A stretch of DNA of 64,000 nucleotides from Olivibacter sitiensis DSM 17696 (GCF_000427965.1 NZ_ATZA01000017.1:1-64000); one strand, 5' to 3'. Shown: positions 9,283 through 17,880, counted from the first letter of the stretch. Notes: generated from the sequence alone by a model not told the origin. Translations and numbers: made by a program.

Positions 9283-10062
9283 TTACATAGTCATGCCACC
9301 GTCTACGGCTATAGCCTGACCAGTGATGTGTTTTGCCTTCGCTATAAATACCACTGCCTCGGCAATATCCTCAGGGCTTTGATCCACGCCTTGAGGGATC
9401 AAGTCTTTCTTGTTACGTTCCCAGGATTGCTCTTCGGTTTCGCCTTCACGTTTCCAACGGTCGGCTATACCGCCCTCGCCGCGCCACATGCCGGTACCGA
9501 TGATGCCCGGGCAAATAGCGTTGACAGTGATCCCTTCCGCTGCTACTTCCTTTGCGATACTGTTGGTAAAACCGATGACGGCAAACTTGGAAGCCACATA
9601 GTGGGACAAATGGGCCATTCCCATCTTACCTGCGATAGAAGCCGTATTAATGATCGCACCAGATTTTTTTGGTTTCATCACTTCCAGCTCTGCCTTGGTG
9701 CATACAAAAACGCCTTTTGCATTGACGCCAAGTACACGATCCCATTCTTTCGTATCTATCTCCTCTATGCTACCGATGCCTACCACTCCAGCATTATTGA
9801 CCGCTACATCTAGCGAGCCGAATGTATCAACCACCTTGGAAACGAGGGCTTTTACCGAGTCGTAGTCTGTCACGTTTGCAGCTACGCCCAACGCCTTTAC
9901 GCCTTCAGCCTCTATAGCCTGTACAGTGCCAGCCAAAAACTCTTCCTTGATATCTGCTACTGCTACGTTTGCGCCTTCCTTTGCAAAAGCTATAGCAACC
10001 GCTTTACCGATACCGCCACCTGCGCCAGTGACCAATACAACTTTTCCTTTTAAATCTGTCAT
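9283..10062 (-). CDS. Short-chain dehydrogenase/reductase
   Basis: A 259-residue classical SDR. The N-terminal Rossmann motif TGAGGGIG (residues 13-20) binds NAD(P); ADIKEE at the end of beta-2 has an Asp, which usually favours NAD. NNAG (about 89-92), the catalytic Ser in NTASIAG, and YVASK (Tyr and Lys of the active site) are all present, and the C terminus ends in the common ITGQAIAVDGGMTM. Overall it resembles diacetyl/acetoin or sorbitol-type reductases, but the substrate is not decided. It is monocistronic, with its own terminator. Confidence 0.92.
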   Translation of the reverse strand: MTDLKGKVVLVTGAGGGIGKAVAIAFAKEGANVAVADIKEEFLAGTVQAIEAEGVKALGVAANVTDYDSVKALVSKVVDTFGSLDVAVNNAGVVGIGSIEEIDTKEWDRVLGVNAKGVFVCTKAELEVMKPKKSGAIINTASIAGKMGMAHLSHYVASKFAVIGFTNSIAKEVAAEGITVNAICPGIIGTGMWRGEGGIADRWKREGETEEQSWERNKKDLIPQGVDQSPEDIAEAVVFIAKAKHITGQAIAVDGGMTM

Positions 10063-10295
10063 GATATTTTATTTTTATTAATAACAATAAACGATAAAAA
10101 TTGATTGCAATTCGTGTATTAATTAAACAAGAAAAAACAACATTTTATCTAATTCAGCCAAATATAGAAAATATCAACTAGCCCGAAATGATATAGATCA
10201 TACTTTCAACAATATGAAATTGAAATGATGAATACTTCATCAAAAAGCAATGGATATCCTACATCAAGAAATAAGCTGTACTCATTATATCAAAT

Positions 10296-11318
10296 TCACC
10301 TGCCTACAAAGTGATGATCGCTCAAGGTCTTGATAAAGGCAATAATAGCGTCCTTTTCCTGTTCCGTCATCGGTATCCTATTGCCATTCTCTTTTAAAAT
10401 AGGGTCGAGATTATCGGCCTCCAAAACGCCATCGTCGAAATAATCCAAAACCGCCCTTAAAGTCGGAAACTGGCCAAAACTGCCATAAGGTGCGGTGTAT
10501 TCGGCATTTCGTAGAGAGGGAACCCGAAAACGCATAAAATCAGCAGGTATTCCTGTCACTCTGGCACGCCCAGCCTCTTCTGTACTTGGGTTCAAAGGAA
10601 AACCTACGTTTCTGAAACTCTGGTCGGTAAACAATTCTGTACTGTGGCAACCCGCACATTTCTGCTGGAAAATTTGGTATCCCCTTGCTTCGCTTTCCGT
10701 AAATGTTTCTCCCTCATTTCGTTTTACTTTATCATACTTACTGTTGACGGAGAAGAGCGTATATTCATACTGTGCAATACTTCGGTAAATCCTGTCAGCG
10801 CTAATGTTTTCGTCACCAAATGCTTTTCTGAACAAATCTTTATATTCGGGTTCAGCACTGATTTTTCCGATGACTTCCAAAATAGAAGAATTCATCTCTT
10901 CATGCGTAATAATGGGAACCAGTGGTTGGTTTTCTAACGTAAGCTTGTTACCATCCCAATTATAAAATTTCATAAACGCCAAATTTTGAATGGGTGGCGT
11001 ATTCCGAAGCCCTACCCTGCCATAAATCCCCACGGCTTGAACATTATTATCCGCAAAAGCACTCGATTGGTTGTGGCAACTGGCGCATGAAATCGTGTTA
11101 TTGCCACTGAATTTTTTCTCGTGGAATAACCTTTCGCCTAATTCTACCCCATATTTCGTGGGCTTATTTTTGTCTACCGAAGTGTTCAACGACGGAAAAC
11201 CCTGAGGGACATTCAAAGGTATTTCGGGATTGTCGTAAGCTATTTGCTCCATAATATCCGCTCTGTTACAAGATAGCAACAGCAATATGACGGATAAAAT
11301 TGTGAGTACCCTTTTCAT
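10296..11318 (-). CDS. Diheme cytochrome c peroxidase/MauG-like lipoprotein, probably MbnH-like
   Basis: A 340-residue lipoprotein (LLSC, Cys17) with two c-type haem sites, CASCH at 78-82 and CAGCH at 221-225, the arrangement of bacterial cytochrome c peroxidase/MauG enzymes. A Trp lies between the domains in the FYNWDGN motif (Trp121), as in the electron-relay region of this family. MauG-family MbnH enzymes oxidise a Trp of the partner MbnP to kynurenine, creating a copper ligand. Because the upstream co-oriented gene encodes an MbnP-type protein, MbnH-like activity is more likely than simple peroxide removal. The gap to the MbnP gene is 143 bp and contains a GC hairpin. Confidence 0.85.
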   Translation of the reverse strand: MKRVLTILSVILLLLSCNRADIMEQIAYDNPEIPLNVPQGFPSLNTSVDKNKPTKYGVELGERLFHEKKFSGNNTISCASCHNQSSAFADNNVQAVGIYGRVGLRNTPPIQNLAFMKFYNWDGNKLTLENQPLVPIITHEEMNSSILEVIGKISAEPEYKDLFRKAFGDENISADRIYRSIAQYEYTLFSVNSKYDKVKRNEGETFTESEARGYQIFQQKCAGCHSTELFTDQSFRNVGFPLNPSTEEAGRARVTGIPADFMRFRVPSLRNAEYTAPYGSFGQFPTLRAVLDYFDDGVLEADNLDPILKENGNRIPMTEQEKDAIIAFIKTLSDHHFVGR

Positions 11319-11358
11319 GGTTGCTTCTTAAAACTTATCTCGCAAAGCCGCAGCACCT

Positions 11359-11378
11359 GCCCCCGATTGCTCGGGGGC
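11359..11378. repeat. GC-rich hairpin between the MbnH- and MbnP-like genes
   Basis: Perfect 8-bp stem GCCCCCGA / TCGGGGGC with a TTGC loop, flanked by repeated GCAAAG sequences. There is no T-run directly after it on either strand, so it may be an RNA-processing or stability element inside the copper operon rather than a terminator. Confidence 0.5.
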
Positions 11379-11461
11379 GCAAAGAAATGCCTTTTGCGTC
11401 TTAGTCCACCGGCTGGCGGAAGAGAAAAAAAGGACATTTTATGCGTGACACGACACTAATT

Positions 11462-12316
11462 TTAATTCTCTACGCTGCCGGTGGAAAACATGCCCGAAAT
11501 GTCGCTTGAACCATCGCCGCCCAAGTTATCGACAAACAACACCATATTAACTGCCGCATGGGTACTAGGTGTCGCATTGCCTTCCCCCAAGGTAATCGTA
11601 TTGGTCTTTCCGCTCAACAGTTTGTCAAAATCTGCCTTGATAGTGATTTTGGGAGCATTGCTGCCGACAACAGCATTATCGGGAAGTGTCAAGGTTATAT
11701 CCCGGTATGCGTCCACTCCCTGCGTGTAGGTATCAGGCTCTCCATTAGTGCCCTCCACGGTGCTTCCGGTATGAATGGATAATTGCTTATTATCGGTATC
11801 ATAAAAACCTTCGATTTTAGTAAAGCGATAACCGGTTCCCCATTCCCAATGCATTTGGGTATCGTTGGCCCCTGCTTTGGCATAAAAATCGGGAAATCTT
11901 GCCTCGTCTAACGTGTTCAGCTCCGGCCTGACACCCAACCCGAATTTCAGCTGCCTGTATTCGCCCGCTGGAATATTGCTTAGGATGTAATCCAAGGTCT
12001 GCGGTTTTGAATGGTCTACGACCGTAGCCCCATTATCCAAATCATTGATATTATAGGGGATTTCACTACCGTCCGCTTTTATCAGGCGGATATTGCTTAT
12101 CACATATTTCAATTCTGAAAAGTGATGGAGCTGTCCGTCGGCAGAAGTGTTCACCGTTGCCGTGGAAGAGGTAGCGTCTCCAAGCACGATAGTCGTGCTG
12201 CTGAACGTGTTGTCGAAATGCAAGGTGATATTATTGGCAACAGGATTGTCTTTGCCACAGGACGCTATTACCAATAAAAAGAACGATAATGGAAGATAGT
12301 TTTTTGATGTTTTCAT
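11462..12316 (-). CDS. MbnP-like copper-binding lipoprotein
   Basis: A 284-residue lipoprotein (IASC, Cys20). The mature part has the features of the MbnP family: an LHFDNTF strand at the start, HHFSELKYVISNIRLI (64-79), a central PAGEYRQLKFGLGV segment and the signature MHWEWGTGYRFTKIEG (155-170), in which Met/His and the two Trp lie in the copper-binding region, followed by H182. In characterised MbnP, Cu(I) is held by His, Met and a Trp-derived kynurenine made by MbnH. Here an MbnH-type enzyme lies just downstream and an OprC-like receptor 21 bp upstream, so a role in periplasmic copper binding is well supported by context. Confidence 0.85.
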   Translation of the reverse strand: MKTSKNYLPLSFFLLVIASCGKDNPVANNITLHFDNTFSSTTIVLGDATSSTATVNTSADGQLHHFSELKYVISNIRLIKADGSEIPYNINDLDNGATVVDHSKPQTLDYILSNIPAGEYRQLKFGLGVRPELNTLDEARFPDFYAKAGANDTQMHWEWGTGYRFTKIEGFYDTDNKQLSIHTGSTVEGTNGEPDTYTQGVDAYRDITLTLPDNAVVGSNAPKITIKADFDKLLSGKTNTITLGEGNATPSTHAAVNMVLFVDNLGGDGSSDISGMFSTGSVEN

Positions 12317-12337
12317 GCTTTTAATTATTTATTATTT

Positions 12338-14326
12338 CTAAAAATTGATTTTTAAGGAAGTGAACATATTGCGTCCCATTCTTGGGATATTGCCCCAATC
12401 TGCATAGGTGCTATAATATTCGTTGAACAGGTTCTCCGCTCCCACCTGCAAGACGGCTTTAAAATTTGTGAAGTTGAACGTGTAGTCTGCCGAGATGTTC
12501 CAGACCATATAGGCCGGGGTCGGGTCTTCACCATATTCAGGACTATAATTTTCCTGTGCAAAATCACCGTTCAGCGAAGTCTGAATGCCAAATTTCCCAT
12601 ACATAAAATGAAGCGATGTCTGGTAGCTCAAAGGGCGAATGAACGGCAAATTCCCGTTTTTGTCGTCCGTTGCCCGGGCATACGTGAGCGTTCCTTTCCA
12701 ATGCAGGTGTTGCAGCATATCGTAATTGGCATTCAATGCCACGTTGAAAAGTCTGGCATGGTTCAATGAGGTATACCCTTTTACACCGACCGATTGATAA
12801 TTCATCGGGCTTCCCAAACTCAAAATCCTGCCGACGATATAGTTTTGAATATGGAAATAGTTTACTTTGGCTTCTATGCCCATCCTTTCGTTTCTAAAGC
12901 CTGCACTCGCATTGGCCTCATAGGAAATCTCGTTTTTGAGGTCGGGGTTTCCAATGTAATCGTAACGGTCAAAACTGTTGTAGATGTAATATCCGTACCC
13001 CTCCGAAACAGATGGCGCCCTATGTCCGTAGCCTGTTCCGACAGAAAAATCAAATTGATGGACGTTAAGTTGATAACTGGCGTGCAAGCCCGGCAATAGC
13101 CTGCTTTTTTCCCGTGGTGTGCCGGGGTGGAAAATCCGGTTGAACTCCACATATTTGGAATAATTGTAATTCCAACCCAAGGAACCTCCGAAATTCAACC
13201 GGCTTACTGCTGAAAAATCCCAGGAATTGTTCACCGAAAGGCCTGCAAAGCGGGTAGTAACCCAAGGCCAGCTGTACGCAAACATCGTTTTATTGCTCCG
13301 GTCTTGCGGATACATCGTCATTTCCGCAATGGATAGGTTATCGTATGCGTTCAACTGGATTTCGGCACTGTAATCACCACGCTTCAAATTGGCTCGGGAG
13401 ACCAATCCATAAGTGGTGCTCCAACCCGGCATATCCATGTGAACCAGGTTTTCGGGACGCTTGGTATCATCCATATAATGTTCTACTGCATTGAAATAAA
13501 GTTTGGTATCCCAAACCCTCCACATGCCGTCTTCAAATAATTGCTTGTAAGAAGCCGATGTGATAATCGCACGGGAAAGCCATAAATCCATAGGAAGCGC
13601 AGGGAAGCCGACATCTTTTGCCCTGTCATAGATGGCATCAACCCTTACCGAGGAAAGCGGACTTGTTTTATACGCCAGGCCCAATGAAGTATTGAATTTA
13701 TTGTATTGCGAATGGTTTACTTCATCGTTATTTCCATCGTAATAATTGCCCGCTTTCCGGAGCGCCATGCTTCCGTCCGCCACAAACCTATCGCTTGAAT
13801 AAGACAGGTTGCCCAGGTTGAAAAACTGATTGTTGTTGAACTCAAATCCTGTCTGGTAAGCCCCGCTCCAGTTTTTTTCAAGACCGAATGGCGTACTTTT
13901 CCTTTTCAGGTCGATGCTTCCCGCCACAGTTGCCCCATGCAGGCTACCGGCCTGGCCGGATGTGATATCGATGGCAGAAAGGTTGTTGCTTTCCACATAG
14001 GAGGTGACCGGGTCCATTTTATCCGTACACGCACCAAAGATGTGCATCCCGTCAATGGTGATGGTGGAGCGCTCCGTACTCATATTATTGAGCAAAGGTT
14101 CCCATGCGTAAGCACCCCGTTTGATGAAGCTGATATTGTCGGAAGAAGCTAAAAACTCATCCACCGAAACGGCCATTTTTAGTTCGGTCTCTATTTTCCG
14201 TTTGGCAATGGCCGTGATTTTCACCTCTTCAAGGCGTTTGGTACTGTCGCTTTGCTCGTGCGTATGTTGGGCATGGGCATTCATTCCAAGAACAAGAACA
14301 AAAAAAGTAATGCATAGCTTCTTCAT
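12338..14326 (-). CDS. TonB-dependent receptor, OprC/NosA-like, probably for copper
   Basis: A 662-residue outer-membrane receptor: signal peptide (1-20), a His-containing mature N terminus (HTHEQ), plug domain (about 35-145) and a 22-strand type barrel ending in the typical C-terminal Phe (TSLKINF). It lacks the carboxypeptidase-like extension of SusC proteins. In the plug, CTDKM places Cys100 and Met104 as CxxxM; in the barrel HYM places His283 and Met285 as HxM. Both the motifs and their spacing match the copper site of Pseudomonas OprC (CxxxM in the plug plus a distant HxM). Neighbouring genes encode MbnP-, MbnH- and YtkA-like proteins. I infer import of copper across the outer membrane. 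Confidence 0.88.
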   Translation of the reverse strand: MKKLCITFFVLVLGMNAHAQHTHEQSDSTKRLEEVKITAIAKRKIETELKMAVSVDEFLASSDNISFIKRGAYAWEPLLNNMSTERSTITIDGMHIFGACTDKMDPVTSYVESNNLSAIDITSGQAGSLHGATVAGSIDLKRKSTPFGLEKNWSGAYQTGFEFNNNQFFNLGNLSYSSDRFVADGSMALRKAGNYYDGNNDEVNHSQYNKFNTSLGLAYKTSPLSSVRVDAIYDRAKDVGFPALPMDLWLSRAIITSASYKQLFEDGMWRVWDTKLYFNAVEHYMDDTKRPENLVHMDMPGWSTTYGLVSRANLKRGDYSAEIQLNAYDNLSIAEMTMYPQDRSNKTMFAYSWPWVTTRFAGLSVNNSWDFSAVSRLNFGGSLGWNYNYSKYVEFNRIFHPGTPREKSRLLPGLHASYQLNVHQFDFSVGTGYGHRAPSVSEGYGYYIYNSFDRYDYIGNPDLKNEISYEANASAGFRNERMGIEAKVNYFHIQNYIVGRILSLGSPMNYQSVGVKGYTSLNHARLFNVALNANYDMLQHLHWKGTLTYARATDDKNGNLPFIRPLSYQTSLHFMYGKFGIQTSLNGDFAQENYSPEYGEDPTPAYMVWNISADYTFNFTNFKAVLQVGAENLFNEYYSTYADWGNIPRMGRNMFTSLKINF

Positions 14327-14331
14327 AAGTC

Positions 14332-15276
14332 TTAGAATAGAATATCGATATGCAGTTCACTTTTCACCCCCTCAACGCCCGGCGTAAAATCATCCGGCAC
14401 TACCGTACCTTTTAATATTTGCCCTTTTTGATTCAGCATGATGAAGTTCAATGTCCAATTTCCCGTCATGGTGTAATTGACAAGGCCATGGTACAGACCA
14501 TCGCCCTGCTGTGTCAGATCTTTATTATTGGGGGAAGAATGATTTCCCATAGACGGCTCGGGCATTCGTGGGTCTAACTGCAGGGTATAACCGCTTACTT
14601 CGGTGTATGAAAACTGCGAGAGATCGGGAAAATCTCCGGATGGGGGATTGATTGGTTTGTTGAACTTATAAATACCGGCAACCAATTCGTTTTCACCAAC
14701 TTTCGGCCTTTGCGGGGATACCAATGCGATGAAATACTGTTCATCATCTTTCCCCGTAAATGTTGTCATATTCAGGTTTTTGTTGGCCTGTTCCTGAACG
14801 GAGACATTTTGCTTTACAGCATAGGTTCTACCGGCAATGGTGAAACTGATGTAAAGCTCCCAGCTTCCATTTGTACTGCTTTCATCCGTGAATACCGAAT
14901 ATCCCGAAAAATAGCTATCGTCCGGCCTAGAAACCAAATCGTACAGATGAGGACAGGAAAACTTGCTCCCCTCCGCATCAGTCTTGATAGGCAGAAAGGT
15001 TACGGCAGAAGCATCTGCTTTTTCGTTGGTCTGGCTATTCGTAATCTTCAAACGGATTTCGTTGTAGCCTTTATAGAAAGCTCCATTCAGTGCTTCAATG
15101 CTGACGTCATAGCCTTCGCTACGGATGGCAACAGCTTCTTTAAACTCATCATATTCGGTAACTACGGTGTCTATTTCCGCTTCGTAATCCGTTTTGTCCT
15201 TCGTACAGGACGCTACTGCCAAAGACAGTACAATAGTATAAAACTTCAATGTTTTCATATTCATTCCTTTCACCAT
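14332..15276 (-). CDS. YtkA/FixH-like lipoprotein of the copper cluster
   Basis: A 314-residue lipoprotein with VASC lipobox; of three possible ATG codons (15276, 15264, 15258) the last gives the normal MKTLKF leader, so the protein is probably 308 residues. It holds two beta-sandwich segments resembling YtkA/FixH-type domains; the second contains MPEPSMGNHSS, DGLYHGLVNYTMTGNW and LNF, a Met/His pattern common in periplasmic copper proteins. It ends 5 bp before the TonB receptor gene, so the two are certainly co-transcribed. The proposed role is copper binding or transfer at the outer membrane; no direct family test was possible. Confidence 0.75.
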   Translation of the reverse strand: MVKGMNMKTLKFYTIVLSLAVASCTKDKTDYEAEIDTVVTEYDEFKEAVAIRSEGYDVSIEALNGAFYKGYNEIRLKITNSQTNEKADASAVTFLPIKTDAEGSKFSCPHLYDLVSRPDDSYFSGYSVFTDESSTNGSWELYISFTIAGRTYAVKQNVSVQEQANKNLNMTTFTGKDDEQYFIALVSPQRPKVGENELVAGIYKFNKPINPPSGDFPDLSQFSYTEVSGYTLQLDPRMPEPSMGNHSSPNNKDLTQQGDGLYHGLVNYTMTGNWTLNFIMLNQKGQILKGTVVPDDFTPGVEGVKSELHIDILF

Positions 15277-15366
15277 TTCGGGCGGGGTTTAAGCCCATAG
15301 AAATACCCATAGAGCGCTTTTGAGCACCCCGAAATTCATCCAATACATGAGATTTGACCGATAATC

Positions 15367-15756
15367 CTACCTTGGTGGTTGCAAAGGAAGGCCCACATAT
15401 CCATCGGGCAAAATTGCCCGATACCAAGTGAAGTAGCGGTTGGTGAGCTGGAGAGTTGACACAACTGGAAAGGCTATCGATGTGGGCAGTATGCCCAGCC
15501 ACTCGACTTTATTGACTCTCATTTTACTATTATCCGATTGTTGCTGTTGCTGTTCTTCGAACTTGCGCATTTTCTTCATGAGCACGCACTGCCCCCCGCA
15601 GTGCATCCAGGGACGTTCCTTGTTCTCGCACAGGTTTTGGGCAATGTAATCCCTATTGGTATCAAACCAGGCCAACACGCCCAAGCTCCCCAAACATTGA
15701 GACAGCAAGGATGCCAACAACAAAAAACTGATAAATTTACGCAAAGCCAATTTCAT
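15367..15756 (-). CDS. Small membrane-anchored protein with CxGxCxLxK motif (copy 2)
   Basis: A 129-residue protein with an N-terminal hydrophobic helix (residues 7-33), then NRDYIAQNLCENK, HCGGQCVLMKKM and a Glu/Gln-rich stretch (EEQQQQQ). Cys residues occur as Cx(n)CxxxC, the CxxxC spacing used by copper chaperones such as Sco. It is paralogous to the next gene (15881-16252): both share the hydrophobic helix, DYIAQ/EDIAQ, the LC/YC and the CxGxCxLxK core. It is the second gene of the copper cluster, 90 bp ahead of the YtkA-like lipoprotein. Function is not known; a redox or copper-relay role is inferred. Confidence 0.7.
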   Translation of the reverse strand: MKLALRKFISFLLLASLLSQCLGSLGVLAWFDTNRDYIAQNLCENKERPWMHCGGQCVLMKKMRKFEEQQQQQSDNSKMRVNKVEWLGILPTSIAFPVVSTLQLTNRYFTWYRAILPDGYVGLPLQPPR

Positions 15757-15880
15757 TTAAATGAACAGCCAAAAAATCAGGGGAAGATACGTTGTACGTT
15801 ATAAGTTTTAAATAGTCCAAAAGAGGATTATTACTTACTACTTACAAAGCAAAGAGATGCTTTGCAATAAGGAATCAAAT

Positions 15881-16252
15881 CTAGGAAATGGGGGGCCTCA
15901 ATAGCGACGTGTTTTGCCCATGGGTATAAAATGGGTGACGATAGAGGTTGTAATACTCTTTGATAGCACAGGCAACAACGGCTGGTGAGGGCAATAAATG
16001 CGATGCCTGCTCCACCACATAAACTTCCTGTGTTTTTTGGTTCATCTGGCTTTGTTCCTGTTCCCTGTTTTTGTCCAAACGCTTTTGCAGCACACAGCTC
16101 CCGGCACAGGAACTTACAGCATCAAAACGCCTTGCGCAGTATTGCTGGGCTATGTCCTCCTGGTGTGTATAAAAGGCCGCCATGACCAGCAAGCCCGAAA
16201 GGGCATGGGCCAGCAATAGGGGAACCATTAATATCCAAACCAAGCGTCTCAT
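15881..16252 (-). CDS. Small membrane-anchored protein with CxGxCxLxK motif (copy 1)
   Basis: The frame is open from an ATG at 16312, but the ATG at 16252 (MRRLVWILMVPLLL) starts directly at the hydrophobic helix and aligns with the paralogue at 15367, giving 123 residues. After the helix come YTHQEDIAQQYCARR and SCAGSCVLQKRL, then a charged Gln/Glu-rich stretch. The CAGSC and CGGQC motifs of the two copies are equivalent. It is the first gene of the copper cluster. The frame stays open upstream, so the longer form (143 residues) cannot be ruled out. Confidence 0.65.
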   Translation of the reverse strand: MRRLVWILMVPLLLAHALSGLLVMAAFYTHQEDIAQQYCARRFDAVSSCAGSCVLQKRLDKNREQEQSQMNQKTQEVYVVEQASHLLPSPAVVACAIKEYYNLYRHPFYTHGQNTSLLRPPIS

Positions 16253-16536
16253 ACGGCTACGAAGGTAATGATTATGGAAACAGCCGTCAAGCCGAAAAGC
16301 ACGATCTTTCATGCCCTATATCTCATTTCTGATATCTTATTTCATCTCTTGGCTCCGCAAACTGCTATTCAGTTTGTTATGCGATCCGCTTTTCCTTCCA
16401 TTGCTCGCCACCACCCAGCACCTTATTACGACAGTTTTTTCAGCCTAGGGAAAATTCTCAAGCACCGTACCTGTCAGTATTATACTAAGCACTAAAGCTC
16501 GATACATTCTCATATTTTACTATACCTCAATTGTTG

Positions 16537-16544
16537 TACCTTCG
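16537..16544 (+). promoter_or_regulatory. -7 promoter element of the DUF4256 gene
   Basis: TACCTTCG differs from TAnnTTTG at one position; it lies 45 nt ahead of the ATG at 16589. Confidence 0.45.
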
Positions 16545-16588
16545 TATTCTAGACACGGAGCATAGTTTTTTTTCAATAGACGAACAGC

Positions 16589-17155
16589 ATGAACAACAGC
16601 AAAAAAAAATTAACCGCAACACAAATAGAAGCTTTACTTGACACGCTAGAGACGCGTTTTGACGACAATATGAACCGACATAAAGGCATGGTATGGAAAG
16701 AAATACGGGTGAGGCTGGAAGCCAATACCGAAAAATTGTGGTCGCTCCATGCAATGGAAGAAAGCGGTGGCGAACCAGATGTAATTAGTCATGACAGCAA
16801 GACAGGTGAATACATCTTCTATGACTGCTCGGCAGAAAGTCCAAAGGGCCGTAGAAGCATTTGCTACGACCACGAAGCGTTGGAGTCAAGAAAGGCACAT
16901 AAGCCGGAAAACGCGGCAATCGACATGGCAATTTCCATGGGCATAGAGTTGCTGACAGAAACAGAATATCGCGCGCTGCAGCAACTTGGCAAATTTGACA
17001 CAAAAACTTCAAGCTGGGTCAAAACGCCTGCCGATATCAGGAAACTTGGCGGAGCGATCTTTTGTGATCGCCGTTATGATAAGGTCTTCATGTATCACAA
17101 TGGTGCCGATTCCTATTATGGCGTCAGGGGGTTCCGCGGCTCGCTGAGAGTGTAA
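16589..17155 (+). CDS. DUF4256 family protein
   Basis: A 188-residue soluble protein that fits the DUF4256 family over its full length: ALLDTLETRFDDNMNRHKGMVW at the start, then WSLHAMEESGGEPDVI, the EYIFYDCSAESPKGRRSICYD block, AIDMAISMGIELLTEEYR-like helices, and a C-terminal YDKVFMYHNGADSYYGVRGFRGSLRV. No function is established for the family. It stands alone between the copper cluster and the repeat-rich spacer. Confidence 0.85.
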   Translation: MNNSKKKLTATQIEALLDTLETRFDDNMNRHKGMVWKEIRVRLEANTEKLWSLHAMEESGGEPDVISHDSKTGEYIFYDCSAESPKGRRSICYDHEALESRKAHKPENAAIDMAISMGIELLTETEYRALQQLGKFDTKTSSWVKTPADIRKLGGAIFCDRRYDKVFMYHNGADSYYGVRGFRGSLRV

Positions 17156-17229
17156 ACACTTGTCAAACCGTTTCAGGCTGTGGAAAATTTGCCGGGCTTT
17201 AGTGGCCCGAGACGCAAATCTTCCAAGGC

Positions 17230-17341
17230 CGCTCTGCATAGCAATGTATTCCTATCCCTACTAATATGAATGCTGCTACCCTAAGTAGAGATTTTCTGGC
17301 GCAGCATGATGGTTTAATCGCACGTCTCATATCCAGTGTCT
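17230..17341 (+). repeat. Long imperfect direct repeat, copy A
   Basis: Starts near GCTCTGCATAGCAATG and ends near ATCCAGTGTCTCA. It aligns with copy B at 17617-17738; the best part runs from CTATCCCTACTA through GCAGCATGATGG with few mismatches. The conserved core contains a short in-frame peptide-like stretch beginning ATGAATGCTGCTACCCTAAG. Confidence 0.75.
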
Positions 17342-17404
17342 CATTTCCCTGCGCTCTTTCCTTTCCGTCGCTCATGCCGGGCCAGGGCTTTTACTTTTTT
17401 TTCC

Positions 17405-17431
17405 GTTACTTTGGCATTGCCCCAAAGTAAC
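17405..17431. repeat. GTTACTTTGG/CCAAAGTAAC hairpin
   Basis: A perfect 10-bp inverted repeat with a 7-nt loop, lying between the two copies of the long direct repeat. This hairpin type is frequent in intergenic regions of Bacteroidota; function unknown. Confidence 0.6.
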
Positions 17432-17616
17432 CAAAGCGCTAGCCCATTCCAAGGCAATCTCTCCCACGGCCCACCCGTGCAGGGCAAAGGAGAGTCGCTG
17501 TTTTTTTGCTCCGCACAGACCTTTCCCGCAACACCACCGCAAAAAGGAGGCTCGGCACTGCTTGCATGATCGGTAGAGCAGCCCTTTGCCCTGTTTCCAT
17601 TGCTGTGGAATGGGCA

Positions 17617-17738
17617 GGGCCTGCATCGCAACGTGTAACCCTATCCCTACTACTATGAATACTGCTACCCTAAGGAGAGATTTTCTAGCGCAGCATGATG
17701 GCCTAATCTCATATCTCACATCTCATATCCGATGTCTC
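17617..17738 (+). repeat. Long imperfect direct repeat, copy B
   Basis: Second copy of the repeat at 17230-17341, about 388 bp away; core ATGAATACTGCTACCCTAAG followed by AGAGATTTTCT and GCGCAGCATGATGG. It is followed by a slightly longer TCTCATATC-rich tail than copy A. Confidence 0.75.
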
Positions 17739-17749
17739 ACAACCAAATT

Positions 17750-17821
17750 TTCGTCTACCAAAACAGCCCTTATGTCTAGTGGGTGGGGCGTTCGTCGAGT
17801 ACTTCTGCCCGTTCGTCTAGA
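17750..17821 (+). promoter_or_regulatory. Four-fold 21-bp direct-repeat operator (TTCGTCTA)
   Basis: Near-identical octamers start at 17750 (TTCGTCTA), 17771 (TATGTCTA), 17791 (TTCGTCGA) and 17812 (TTCGTCTA), i.e. spacing 21, 20 and 21 bp, two helical turns each. Direct repeats at about 21 bp on one face of the helix are the usual target form of LytTR-type regulators. The array ends about 60 bp upstream of the -7 element for the gene at 17933, a position fit for an activator. Confidence 0.7.
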
Positions 17822-17880
17822 AGTGCCCAAACACCATGCAACTTTTTCGATTTCGCAACGTCTTATATACAAAAGAGCAA

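Noticed and set aside
17341-17631. Open frames on both strands in the repeat-rich spacer
   Set aside because: They follow the composition of the intergenic repeat and hairpin, and have no start context, no promoter and no recognisable protein features.
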